NCBI GenBank assembly: GCA_030913385.1
Contig: CP133159.1
Location: 1,944,584 to 2,008,583 of the forward strand
DNA from: Cytophagaceae bacterium ABcell3
Lineage (GTDB): Bacteria > Bacteroidota > Bacteroidia > Cytophagales > Cytophagaceae
Reading direction: 5' to 3'
Length of the DNA: 64,000 nt
This document shows positions 17,200-25,666 of the stretch, one piece after another. The notes beneath the pieces were generated by a model. That model was not told the DNA's origin. It was given only the letters and a program-made list of their open reading frames with translations, and did no database searches. A program made the translations under genes and the position numbers. The stretch's first letter is position 1; each line of letters opens with the position of its first letter.

Positions 17200-18321
17200 T
17201 TATTTTGAGGAACTGTCTTTTTGCTTTTTGGATTTAAAAACTTGCTTTAACTTTTTTATAGTTATCGCATGCTTTTCTGTACCTTGCGAGCTGAGCAAAA
17301 AAGAATATGGCTTGAGAGATTCCATGTTGTCGCAAAATATTTTGAACATTCCGACAAATGGTACGGAAACTATCATGCCAGGTAAGCCCCATATAACCCC
17401 TCCTATAACAATAGTTAATATAATGAAGAGCGGGTTTATATTAAGTTTCCCTCCTACGATATTGGGGGTAAGGATATTGTTTTCGGTAAACTGTATTATA
17501 AGGAACAGTATCACTACGCCTAATGCATAACCCGGTGACTCTTCGGTCAATAAGGCAAACAAGAATGGAATAGCTCCGCCAATCAGTGTTCCGAAATATG
17601 GAATAAAATTCATGAGTGCCGAAAGGATTCCAAAAAGAATAGGGTACTGGATGCCCACTATCATTAATCCAATACTATTGAGTATACATAGCAGCAATAC
17701 AACAATGACTATCCCACCCATGTACCTTTTTGTCACATTGCTTATTTCCCGTATTACAGTCTGCATTCTCACATGCTTTTCCGATGGGGTCACCAATAAA
17801 ATAAAATCATGAAATTTGTTTCTGTAATAAAGCATGAAAAAAACATAGACAGGGACCAAAGCTAATTTGGCAATTGTGCCAGCAGTGGCAGTTAAAGCTG
17901 TTTCCAGAAAATATCCACTGGCTTCTAGAAAACCTAGTAAGTGTTTCTTAAGTAGGCCTTCTTCAGGCCGGTGTTCCATATTTAGAAGTTCTATTGCTGT
18001 TTCTTCTATTCGGTTTATATTGTTTATCGCCTGTTCTCGAAAAGTAGGAATATCTTCCGCAAATACGATAAGCTGTTGATATAGTAAATAAAACCCTGCA
18101 AAAATCACCCCGAAAGCTAGTATAATGCTGATAAAGTTCGCCAGTATACGGGGTATCTTAAGCCTTTCTAGCCGTTTAGCTATAGGGAACAATAAATATG
18201 CAACTAAAATGGCTATAAATATTGGATATAGAAAGTTTCTTGCCTGTATAAGTGCAAAAATGGCCAGTATGACAAATAATAGATATACTGTAATTTTTAT
18301 AGAGAATGGGTATGATTTCAT
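17200..18321 (-). CDS. AI-2E family (PerM/TqsA-type) transporter
   Basis: 373 residues with the eight-helix layout of the family: paired N-terminal helices (FALIQARNFLYPIFIAILVAYLLFP), a soluble middle region around 65-150, and a C-terminal membrane half with the family-typical IPYFGTLIGGAIP and GGVIWGLPGMIVSVPFVGMFK. Members export small molecules or act as Na+/H+ antiporters; involvement in AI-2 is not implied. A lysine-rich tail follows. A paralogue lies at 55758-56867. nadE follows 43 bp downstream. Confidence 0.88.
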   Translation of the reverse strand: MKSYPFSIKITVYLLFVILAIFALIQARNFLYPIFIAILVAYLLFPIAKRLERLKIPRILANFISIILAFGVIFAGFYLLYQQLIVFAEDIPTFREQAINNINRIEETAIELLNMEHRPEEGLLKKHLLGFLEASGYFLETALTATAGTIAKLALVPVYVFFMLYYRNKFHDFILLVTPSEKHVRMQTVIREISNVTKRYMGGIVIVVLLLCILNSIGLMIVGIQYPILFGILSALMNFIPYFGTLIGGAIPFLFALLTEESPGYALGVVILFLIIQFTENNILTPNIVGGKLNINPLFIILTIVIGGVIWGLPGMIVSVPFVGMFKIFCDNMESLKPYSFLLSSQGTEKHAITIKKLKQVFKSKKQKDSSSK

Positions 18322-18392
18322 TTAGTCCAAAAAAAAAGCGTCTTCTTATAAATTAACTCGACTTGTTCCTTATGGTTTTTAGAATGTGCGAA

Positions 18393-18400
18393 CAAAGCTA
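18393..18400 (-). promoter_or_regulatory. Candidate -7 box upstream of the AI-2E-family gene
   Basis: TAGCTTTG on the minus strand matches TAnnTTTG, 71 bases upstream of the 18321 start codon. It lies in the divergent region shared with the YihY-family gene. Confidence 0.3.
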
Positions 18401-18433
18401 ATACTAAAAAGTTTTTATTGGAAACGAATTTAA

Positions 18434-19339
18434 ATGGCCAATCAAATTATTATTTTTGGGCGCTTGTTGAAAGGTAGCTTTCAAGATCTGAAAGAAAATG
18501 ATCCTTTGAGGCTTGCGGCTGCTACCGCTTTTATTGCTACGTTTTCTCTGACTCCTGCTATTGTTTTATTAATCAACTTGCTTGGGCTTATCCTTGATGA
18601 GGAAATGGTGACAGGAGAGTTATTTGAAGCCTTAGAAAGTATGGTAGGGGGAGATACTGCAGAGCAAATCCAAAATATTCTGATGAACATACAAGAGCTT
18701 AAAGCTGAAACGGTCGTAACGATAGGTTTTTTTATATTTTTAATGTTTATTGCTTCTACTTTATTTATTGTCGTCTTAAATTCTTTCAATCAAATATGGA
18801 AAATTAAACCCAAAGAGTCTCGTCGTTTTAAATTTGTTCTAAAAAGCAGGGGGATAGCTTTGGTCATTATTCTTTTGACGGGCATTTTATTTCTTTTGGC
18901 TCTTTTGTCTGATATTGTTATGGCTTTTATAGGAAGTGAACTTGTAGAAGGTTTGCCAACAGTAGGAGTATGGGCTTTGAGGATATTTAATCAAGTTATT
19001 TCCTTGGGTATATTTACTGTATGGTTTGCTTGCGTCTACAAATTCTTGCCCGATATAGCTATTCCCTGGAAACCAGTATGGGTTGGGGCTTTTTTAGCGG
19101 CTGTTTTGTTTTCTATCGGTCAATTTATTTTAGGACAACTTTTAATTGATAGTCAGATTGATGACATATATGGTGCTTCAAGTTCATTGGCTTTACTGTT
19201 TCTCTTTATATTCTACTGCTCATTTATTTTATATTATGGGATTTGCTTTATTAAAAATTACATTCAATATTTCCATTATGAGGCGCACCCAAAAAAGTTT
19301 ACGGTTAGGTATGAGATTCGTGAGGTCGAAGAAGGATAA
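18434..19339 (+). CDS. YihY/BrkB-family inner membrane protein
   Basis: 301 residues with six predicted membrane segments. The first segment follows the family-typical DPLRLAAATAFIATFSLTPAIV stretch; later ones include VWFACVYKFLPDIAIPWKPVWVGAFLAAVLF and IDDIYGASSSLALLFLFIFYCS, both highly characteristic of the family. The biochemical role is unresolved even in model organisms (despite the older 'ribonuclease BN' label). It is divergent from the AI-2E-family gene, with 112 bp between their starts. Confidence 0.88.
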   Translation: MANQIIIFGRLLKGSFQDLKENDPLRLAAATAFIATFSLTPAIVLLINLLGLILDEEMVTGELFEALESMVGGDTAEQIQNILMNIQELKAETVVTIGFFIFLMFIASTLFIVVLNSFNQIWKIKPKESRRFKFVLKSRGIALVIILLTGILFLLALLSDIVMAFIGSELVEGLPTVGVWALRIFNQVISLGIFTVWFACVYKFLPDIAIPWKPVWVGAFLAAVLFSIGQFILGQLLIDSQIDDIYGASSSLALLFLFIFYCSFILYYGICFIKNYIQYFHYEAHPKKFTVRYEIREVEEG

Positions 19340-19470
19340 TGTAGTCTCAGAGAGGCAATAGAAAAATAGGTTTGTTTTAACCTGCCTGGTAATGAACACA
19401 ATGTTTCTATCTCTTATAAGAGTAAATATGAATCAATGTTTTGGGTGTTTTTCAGATACCTTAAATAGGT

Positions 19471-19513
19471 AATCCAGCATAGCAAGCGGTTTTACCTACT
19501 TCTATGCCGGATT
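19471..19513. terminator. Hairpin between convergent genes, possible terminator
   Basis: AATCCAGCATAG pairs with CTATGCCGGATT with one mismatch around a 19-base loop. It lies between the convergent yihY-family and yceI genes. A T-run is weak, so it may be a terminator or an RNA-stabilising stem. Confidence 0.5.
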
Positions 19514-19523
19514 ATTTGAGTAC

Positions 19524-20132
19524 TTATTTTGTGGTAGCTACAAGGTTAAGGTCTAATTCAAAATCATCATAGATCATTTTGTCCCCCAGCCCGTCAAAAA
19601 AGCTGCCAGAACCATACTTAATATCAAATTTGGTACGGTTTACTTTAACTTTGGCAGTTGCGGTTAACTGTTTCCCGTCTATTTTTACTGTTGCAGGAAA
19701 AGTAATGGTCTGCTTTATCCCTTTTATGGTTAAATCGCCTGTAACTTCATGTTGGTTGTTCTTGGCAGGTTTTACAGATTTGATGATAAACTCCGCATGT
19801 TTGTGTTTGTCACTGCTGAAAAAGTCATCTGACTTTAGGTGCCCTATTAATTTCGCGTTATACTTTTCATCTTCTAGGTCTGTACAGGTGATAGAGTTCA
19901 TGTCTATTTTGAATGAACCGGCAGTAAGTTTTCCTCCATTAGCATGCACGTTGCCTTCTGCTAATTTAATGTTACCTGTATGTTCCCCGGTAACTTTTTT
20001 GCCCAACCAGGTTATTCGACTCTTTTCAGTGTCAAATTGATAGTTGGTAGTTTTTTCCTTGTCACTGTTTACTCTGAAAGATAGCATGGCTATGGCCGCT
20101 GCGATTACATAAACAAATGATAACTTTTTCAT
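19524..20132 (-). CDS. YceI-family periplasmic lipid-binding protein
   Basis: 202 residues. A signal peptide (MKKLSFVYVIAAAIAMLSFRV) leads to a YceI lipocalin-like barrel: YQFDTEKSRITWLGKKVTG, GSFKIDMNSITCTDLED, HLKSDDFFSSDKHKHAEF, and the ending IYDDFELDLNLVA. Family members bind polyprenyl chains in a hydrophobic tube; the ligand here is unknown. A palindrome TGTACGTACA lies 40-49 bp upstream of the start codon and recurs upstream of the pirin gene at 28199, pointing to shared control. Confidence 0.9.
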   Translation of the reverse strand: MKKLSFVYVIAAAIAMLSFRVNSDKEKTTNYQFDTEKSRITWLGKKVTGEHTGNIKLAEGNVHANGGKLTAGSFKIDMNSITCTDLEDEKYNAKLIGHLKSDDFFSSDKHKHAEFIIKSVKPAKNNQHEVTGDLTIKGIKQTITFPATVKIDGKQLTATAKVKVNRTKFDIKYGSGSFFDGLGDKMIYDDFELDLNLVATTK

Positions 20133-20171
20133 GATTTTTAATTTTTGCTAATTTGGTGTATAAACAACTAA

Positions 20172-20181
20172 TGTACGTACA
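20172..20181. promoter_or_regulatory. Palindrome upstream of yceI, candidate operator
   Basis: TGTACGTACA is a perfect 10-bp palindrome. The extended text ATGTACGTACA followed by ATTGT is matched by ATGTATGTACA, TTA, ATTGT upstream of the pirin gene (28095). Confidence 0.45.
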
Positions 20182-20345
20182 ATTGTTTTCTTTTATTGTA
20201 GTTTTTCTAAAAAAAATAAAAATAATTTCAAATAGGAGGATGGCAATGATTTTAATCAGTTTTTAAAGCTTTAATAGTCATTTGGATGGCGCTTTCCTTT
20301 TTTCATATTTGTAAACAGACTTAACTCATTAAAAAAGGTAATACT

Positions 20346-20735
20346 ATGAAAAACGTAGCAGAAATACACGTTGAAAATCTCGAGCTTACTTCAGAGAGTA
20401 AGTTTTTGATGCAAGAGATTGATTTCTTTCTTAAACTTCTAAAGAAGAGTTATTTACATACTAAGGATAGAGATAGGATAAAAATCCTTGATGCTTATTG
20501 GAAAGAGTTTGAAGCGTATAAAGGGATTTTAGGTGGTCTTGTGGCCAAAGTGAATACCAGAGAGCGGGATATCTCTATTCTCTTAAGGGATGACTTGGCA
20601 GATATAGAAGAAACTAAGCTTAAGGAAGGAGACGAGAACACTATATTTTATCAAGTACTAAGAGGTATTAGGGTGTTGAAAGAAAGCTTCTACACTTATA
20701 TGAGTGAAAATTCTGAAGAGTGCAGTTGCTCTTAA
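20346..20735 (+). CDS. Small cytosolic helical protein of unknown function
   Basis: 129 residues, no signal peptide or membrane segment. It is strongly helical, with a charged pattern (FLMQEIDFFLKLLKKSYLH, YWKEFEAYKGILGGLV, EERKLKEG-like stretch) and ends in CSCS. No known family is recognised. It stands alone: a 213-bp gap precedes it and a GC-rich hairpin at 20776 follows. A universal stress protein gene comes next on the same strand. A stress or regulatory role could be guessed from that neighbour, but nothing in the sequence shows it. Confidence 0.7.
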   Translation: MKNVAEIHVENLELTSESKFLMQEIDFFLKLLKKSYLHTKDRDRIKILDAYWKEFEAYKGILGGLVAKVNTRERDISILLRDDLADIEETKLKEGDENTIFYQVLRGIRVLKESFYTYMSENSEECSCS

Positions 20736-20775
20736 GTTTATCGGAGATGGTATTTGATAATAAACCTGTGTGCAA

Positions 20776-20803
20776 ATGACCGCAATGGAAGAAATGCGGT
20801 CAT
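20776..20803 (+). terminator. Hairpin terminator after the 129-residue gene
   Basis: ATGACCGCA pairs perfectly with TGCGGTCAT around a 10-base loop, 41 bp behind the stop codon. It is followed by a short T-rich stretch. Confidence 0.65.
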
Positions 20804-20898
20804 TTGACTCATTGCTTTATGTGATGGTCTTTAAAGCGGAAAGGTACGTTTATGAAAAACATTTTCGATTTGTAAAAAGTTATTATGTGTAGACAATC

Positions 20899-21768
20899 AT
20901 GCTGCTTATGAACCAAACCATCCTATGTACCGCCGATTTTACTGACTACTCATCTAAAGTTGTACAGTATGCAAGTGATTTAGCTTTGTCATTAAATGCA
21001 GATTTATTGCTATATCACAGTTCCTATGTGCCCGTTACTGTTTCTGGTGCAGAATTTCCAGATGGAAAAAAGAAGGCATTTAAAGGGAGCCATGAGATAC
21101 AGGAACAGTTAATCGACTTGTGTAACAGCCTTAAGGCTGAGGCAAAACGGAAAGGAAAATCCAGTAAATGTGATTATATAAAAGATGAGGGTTTTAATAT
21201 AGGGGGTATTAATGAGGTTGTTCAGCAGAGGCGGGTGAGCTTGATTATTACAGGAGCGCCTTCAGCAAATACATCTGCTGGAGAAGGGGTTTTTTCTGGC
21301 GATACTGTTTTGTCTCTTTTGGAAAATTCTGAATGCCCTGTGTTGGTCTTACCTGTTGATAGTACTTTGCCAAAAGTAAACAAAGTTGTTTATTCGATTG
21401 ATATTTCTGGATTTAAATTCCAAACTATTAATCAAACCTTGGACTTGTTAAAACCCCTTAGACCTGATATTTCTTTCTTGTATTTTACCGAAGAGGCTGA
21501 TTCTAAAGAAATAGCTAAATTTGATGCTGCAAAGACGGCTATTTTGGAAAATATATATTATGAAAATACGCAGTTTAGGCTTATTACGGCTTCTAACCTG
21601 ATAAAAGGCCTTAATGAGTATGCCGATAAAAACCAGGCAGACATGGTGGTAATGGCTACTTATAAGCGGAACTTGTTGGATAAACTGGTTATCAATAAAA
21701 GTCATACCAAAAAGATGGTACAGTCTTTAAGAGTGCCTGTACTTATTATGAAGGGGCAGCATTATTAA
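20899..21768 (+). CDS. Universal stress protein with two Usp domains
   Basis: 289 residues made of two UspA-like domains in tandem. The first spans about 1-150 (QTILCTADFTDYSSKVVQYASDLA; ending in LLENSECPVLVLPVD), the second about 155-289 (VVYSIDISGFKFQTI; ADMVVMATYKRNLLDKLVINKSHTKKMV; RVPVLIMKG). Tandem Usp proteins are common in Bacteroidota. The ATP-binding GxxGx(9)GS motif is only weakly kept, so nucleotide binding is uncertain. A second Met four codons in (20908) is an alternative start. A dispersed repeat begins right behind the stop codon. Confidence 0.88.
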   Translation: MLLMNQTILCTADFTDYSSKVVQYASDLALSLNADLLLYHSSYVPVTVSGAEFPDGKKKAFKGSHEIQEQLIDLCNSLKAEAKRKGKSSKCDYIKDEGFNIGGINEVVQQRRVSLIITGAPSANTSAGEGVFSGDTVLSLLENSECPVLVLPVDSTLPKVNKVVYSIDISGFKFQTINQTLDLLKPLRPDISFLYFTEEADSKEIAKFDAAKTAILENIYYENTQFRLITASNLIKGLNEYADKNQADMVVMATYKRNLLDKLVINKSHTKKMVQSLRVPVLIMKGQHY

Positions 21769-21934
21769 ACCTGAAATATTCATTAGAACTTTCTATTGTG
21801 TGGCAAAATAACTTCAAATCAGACGCTTCGCTCGCATTTGGCTTTAACCATAGAACCACTATTTTTTGCAAGCCAATACGCTGATCTTTTGTTCCTTTGC
21901 CCCTCATAACGAAATCTAATGCATAATCCTGGTT
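21769..21934 (+). repeat. Dispersed repeat, long copy (R3)
   Basis: Begins one base behind the usp stop codon. Outer ends are imperfect inverted repeats: AACCTGAAATATTCATTAGA on the left and, read inward, AACCAGGATTATGCATTAGA on the right (16 of 20 identical). The interior holds ACTTTCTATT, AAAATAACTTCAAATCAG, CGCTTCGCTC and TTTGTTCCTTTG, shared in order with the copy at 22660. No reading frame is present. Confidence 0.75.
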
Positions 21935-21977
21935 AAAGCCTTATATTTACAGTTCGGTTCTATTACTTTTTCATATT

Positions 21978-22009
21978 GACAGTGTCATTTTTGGTGCTGT
22001 CTTTTTTTT
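21978..22009 (+). terminator. Intrinsic terminator after usp and repeat R3
   Basis: GACAG and CTGTC form a short stem around a 14-base loop followed by eight T. The rest of the 345-bp gap from 21769 to 22113 holds only this and the repeat. Confidence 0.6.
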
Positions 22010-22113
22010 GTTATATTTTTCATTAGTTTTGTTATAGGAAAATACCTCGCAATCTTGTGGTAGCTTTTTCGTATCTTTAATTATATTTCCTGTTTAATTG
22101 TAAATGTTTTATT

Positions 22114-22653
22114 ATGAGTAAATTAAGATTGATTGTTTTTTGTTTAGCCGCTTCACTGATGATTTTTTCATGTAAAAAAGATGAAGAGGAACCTGAGGAC
22201 AAGCCGGCAACAGAGGAAGAAAATGGAAATGGGGGAGAGAACGGTGAAGGTAATGGTGAGAACGGTGATGACAATGGCGAAAATGGAGAAAGCTCTATAT
22301 CCAGCAAAGAGCAAATCTATGGTCGGTGGGTATATGAGGAAGTGAAAATTGATGGAGAAGATCAGAATGTGCCTGAAGACGAGCCTGGTCGAATTCATTT
22401 TAAAGATGATATGACTGTAGAGGTTGAAAACTATTATTATATGGGCAATACAGTAGACGCAGATGGTACCTGGTCTTTTGATGAGGGGAGTTCAGCTATT
22501 ACAGTGGTAGCAACAGTTGAAAACCCCCAATTTGGGTCAATGGATGTTACTCTGGTGTTTTCTATAGTTGATTCTGGTGCTGATTTTATGTTGCTTGAAC
22601 ACAGAAATCCAGAAGGTCATGATATGGAAATTCGCATGGTGCGTGCAGATTGA
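22114..22653 (+). CDS. Lipoprotein with Gly/Glu/Asn linker and lipocalin-like C-terminal domain
   Basis: 179 residues. The signal peptide ends in the lipobox SLMIFSCKK with Cys20. Residues about 23-65 are a low-complexity acidic linker (repeats of NGEN, GENG, DNGE), which would hold the globular part away from the membrane. The C-terminal 110 residues (IYGRWVYEEVKIDGE, IHFKDDMTVEVE, GTWSFDEGSSAITVV) resemble the short lipocalin-like domains of Bacteroidota surface lipoproteins. Function unknown. It is flanked on both sides by copies of the same dispersed repeat (21769 and 22660). Confidence 0.8.
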   Translation: MSKLRLIVFCLAASLMIFSCKKDEEEPEDKPATEEENGNGGENGEGNGENGDDNGENGESSISSKEQIYGRWVYEEVKIDGEDQNVPEDEPGRIHFKDDMTVEVENYYYMGNTVDADGTWSFDEGSSAITVVATVENPQFGSMDVTLVFSIVDSGADFMLLEHRNPEGHDMEIRMVRAD

Positions 22654-22659
22654 TACTTT

Positions 22660-22807
22660 AAACTGAAATATGCAATAGGACTTTCTATTAGGTAGGAAAA
22701 TAACTTTAAATCAGTCGCTTCGCTCATATTGGTGTCTTAACCATAGGAAAAAGCCGATTTATTGTCATTTTGTTCCTTGTGACAAAATCTATCGCATAAT
22801 TTAGCTT
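22660..22807 (+). repeat. Dispersed repeat, long copy (R4)
   Basis: Begins seven bases behind the lipoprotein stop codon. It matches R3 along its length: CTGAAATATGCAATAGGAC, TTTCTATT, AAAATAACTTTAAATCAG, CGCTTCGCTC, CTTAACCATAG, TTTGTTCCTTGTG and the end AAATCTATCGCATAATTT. The ends are again imperfect inverted repeats. Confidence 0.75.
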
Positions 22808-22812
22808 TACTG

Positions 22813-22842
22813 AAAACGGAGGTTTGTTAACTTCCGTTTTTA
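22813..22842 (+). terminator. Intrinsic terminator after the lipoprotein gene
   Basis: AAAACGGAGG and CTTCCGTTTT form a stem with a short loop and a following T-rich run. The remaining gap up to 22981 shows nothing further. Confidence 0.7.
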
Positions 22843-22981
22843 GTTTTTTCCCCTTCCTTTCTAAAACTATCTGATAATAAAAATATCTTCAGGCTGCTGT
22901 TCGGGTTTCTCTGCTGCTTCCTTGTTTAATCAGTTTCTACGCTACTTCATGACAGATATGTAAGGTAAAACTATTAATGTT

Positions 22982-25603
22982 TTAGTGCATTGCTCCAAAT
23001 GCTCCTGGGCTTCTCTTGTTAAGTTTGAGGTCTTGTAGGATAGAAGCTTTTGCTACCAATGTAAAGTGGTAGGACCGCCTAAAGCCAAATGGAATCACGG
23101 TAAATGACATTTGCCAGCAGTGCAAGTCTCTATCTACAGTTACATTGGTCATTGTAATTTGACCATTTAGTAAGTCATATCCCGTCATTACTCTGACTTT
23201 CCAATTTTCGGTTAGGTTAAGATCTCCATTAAATGTTATGGAATTTGCCGTAGGCGTTCTTTGATATTCATGAAACTGACTGAAACTATAGTTGTAAGCC
23301 ACATTTAAGTTCCATGGTATATTAAAGTCTACATACATGGCTGAATTTCCAGTGATATGGGCCATTTGCTCAGGAGTGGCATTAGGTGGCGGCTGGGGTC
23401 GTTGTCTGGCCCTAGGGTTCAAACTAGTCCCTATGGAAATGTTTGATGTTACTATCTGCCCAATACCTCTACCTTCTCTAATTGCTAACCTGTTCACCCT
23501 GGTGTTCCCTACGTAAATATAAGGGTCTAACTGTGCCAAAAAGTTGATATCTATCCTGTTCAACAACCTAGTACGTCCATTGATGTTGATCATAGATAGG
23601 TTTAAGGAATCAGCCGCAAAGTTATAATCTCCGGTAATGCTCAGGTTGTCTAGTATAGGAATCTTTTGAATGGGATTTGTTGTATCTTGTGTCCTAACTT
23701 TAGCTTCTAATGTATTGGTAATATTAAAAGAAAGTGCATTTCTCAGCCCTCGTGAAGGGGCACCCATTACAAAGCCTGTGTATCGGTTAACATATTCTGT
23801 ATGTCCATTCCCATTTCTCTCTACCAATTGGTGGCTTGTTCCCTGTACCCCAAAATCTGGCATATATTGGTAGGTAAGTGTAGGAATTATAACATGTCGC
23901 ATGGCCTGAAAAGTCCTACTCCTAAATTCATAGAAACCATTAATTTTAGTCGTTAGGTTGGCGTTCATACTATATTCGCTACTTCTAAAGAAACCACTCA
24001 CCGTGTCTCTTTGAAATTGGTTAAGGTCTTCATCAAATTCTCCAAATTCCAGCCTTTCAGGATACCAGTAGTCTGTAAAGTTAAATGAAGGGTTGATGTT
24101 GAAAAATTGGAGGAATGTCCTTCTAGGCTTAATGGTGGTACCCACGTTGGCTGCATGGGTCATACCATATTGGCCTCTGTCGAGCAGGTCAGGTATGTTG
24201 TCAAATGTTAACACAAAACCTGTGTCCGCGGCAGCGCCCACCCTGTTGTTGGTCTGAAACTGAGTGTTCATCTGGTAATCAGTAAATATTTGTTCATACC
24301 AGCGGCCACGCGCTACAGCTCCTTTAAAAGGGTAGACACGGCTCATGCCTAAATTTACGGAAGGCAGGACGAAGGTTGCTACATTGTTTACTGTATTCTG
24401 GTCTTGCCTTAGAGAGACACCTAGTGTAAAAGGGGTATTGGCAAAGGTTTTAAAATAGGTTATGGTCGAATTTAATGTTCCCATTTGGGCAGCCATAGGA
24501 TCCATCACGTTTCTTCTGAAGTAGTTACTGGAACCAAAGTTGACACTTGCAGAAAACTGGCTTGTCCCTTGACTCTGGGATTTATGTGACCAAGTAAAGT
24601 TATAATCTCTTGCAATATCAGGGTCATCATCAAACCCTTCGTGCAAGCGGCTATAATTAAAGTGGAAATTACCTGCAAACGAGTACCTTTTTACATAATC
24701 AGCACCAACATGTCCCCTCCAGCTACCGTTTGAAAAAATATCACCAGTAAATGTAACCCCAACATAGTCTGCGATGGCCCAATAAAAACCACCTTCCCTT
24801 AAGTTGAAACCAAAGCTGGCATCTTCACCGAAAGCCGGAAAAATAATACCGGATCGTCTTGTTTTGGGCACAGGGAAGTAGCCGAGAAAGAAACCTATAG
24901 GGGTTGGAATATCTCCTATGACCACATTAAATGGACCAGATATAATTTTATCTTCTGGAATAACCTTAAGCCTATGGGCGTCAATATAAAAGTGCGGGTG
25001 TGCTAAATTACAGGTCGTGTACTTGCCATGGTTTATATAGAGATTGCCCTGGGCACTTCTTTTTATCCGTTCGCCATGCAGGTACCCTTCTCCCTGTTCC
25101 GTTACCATTCCATGTATTATACCTTTTTGGGTCTGAAAGTTGTACCTGATGGAGTCGGCATTATACATGTCGTCTTGGTCTCGAAAAACAGGTATTCCGA
25201 TATATTTTCCTGCTGTATCTATTATTCCAGTGGCATACACTGTATTGTTTTCGTAATCTATCTCAATATATTCGGCCTCCATCGTTATATTTCCATACTG
25301 AATGCTTGCTTCTCCGTATAGAAAAACAGTCATGGTGACAACATCTAGCATGATAGAGTCCCTGGCATGGTATAAAATTGTAGTTTCTATATCACCTTCT
25401 TGTTGTGGAGGAACCGTTAGAGTATCTCTAACTGGCAGCGTGTCAGTAGGTTCGGTAGGTTCTTCAAGTCCAGGCTCAGGTGAAACAATATTGGGTATTT
25501 CGGTGTTAGGAATAGTATCCCCGTCTGGAACCTGTGCATAGGAACAAGTAAGGGTTAGGCCTAAAATCGGCACTAGGAGTAAAATATGTAATAGTTTTTT
25601 CAG
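22982..25603 (-). CDS. lptD: LPS-assembly protein LptD-like outer membrane protein
   Basis: LptD places LPS in the outer leaflet of the outer membrane. The N-terminal part has the OstA/LptA-like beta-jellyroll repeats (VFLYGEASIQYGNITMEAEY, IEIDYENNTVYATG), then a large barrel domain with RRSGIIFPAFGEDASFGF typical of LptD. Start choice is difficult: the first ordinary start is GTG at 25573, which would begin in the middle of a signal peptide. Extending to a CTG at 25603 gives (M)KKLLHILLLVPILGLTLT and cleavage after SYA, about 873 residues. It is divergent from the amidase gene with 63 bp between them. Confidence 0.85.
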   Translation of the reverse strand: MKKLLHILLLVPILGLTLTCSYAQVPDGDTIPNTEIPNIVSPEPGLEEPTEPTDTLPVRDTLTVPPQQEGDIETTILYHARDSIMLDVVTMTVFLYGEASIQYGNITMEAEYIEIDYENNTVYATGIIDTAGKYIGIPVFRDQDDMYNADSIRYNFQTQKGIIHGMVTEQGEGYLHGERIKRSAQGNLYINHGKYTTCNLAHPHFYIDAHRLKVIPEDKIISGPFNVVIGDIPTPIGFFLGYFPVPKTRRSGIIFPAFGEDASFGFNLREGGFYWAIADYVGVTFTGDIFSNGSWRGHVGADYVKRYSFAGNFHFNYSRLHEGFDDDPDIARDYNFTWSHKSQSQGTSQFSASVNFGSSNYFRRNVMDPMAAQMGTLNSTITYFKTFANTPFTLGVSLRQDQNTVNNVATFVLPSVNLGMSRVYPFKGAVARGRWYEQIFTDYQMNTQFQTNNRVGAAADTGFVLTFDNIPDLLDRGQYGMTHAANVGTTIKPRRTFLQFFNINPSFNFTDYWYPERLEFGEFDEDLNQFQRDTVSGFFRSSEYSMNANLTTKINGFYEFRSRTFQAMRHVIIPTLTYQYMPDFGVQGTSHQLVERNGNGHTEYVNRYTGFVMGAPSRGLRNALSFNITNTLEAKVRTQDTTNPIQKIPILDNLSITGDYNFAADSLNLSMININGRTRLLNRIDINFLAQLDPYIYVGNTRVNRLAIREGRGIGQIVTSNISIGTSLNPRARQRPQPPPNATPEQMAHITGNSAMYVDFNIPWNLNVAYNYSFSQFHEYQRTPTANSITFNGDLNLTENWKVRVMTGYDLLNGQITMTNVTVDRDLHCWQMSFTVIPFGFRRSYHFTLVAKASILQDLKLNKRSPGAFGAMH

Positions 25604-25666
25604 TTTAGAAAAAAATTTACAATTTTGTGGTAAAGTTATTGCGAATAACTTGTAAAAAACAAAAAA

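Noticed and set aside
17200-18321. AI-2 quorum-sensing export function for the two AI-2E-family proteins
   Set aside because: The family name reflects one E. coli member; most are exporters or antiporters of other kinds, and no luxS or lsr gene is in the window.
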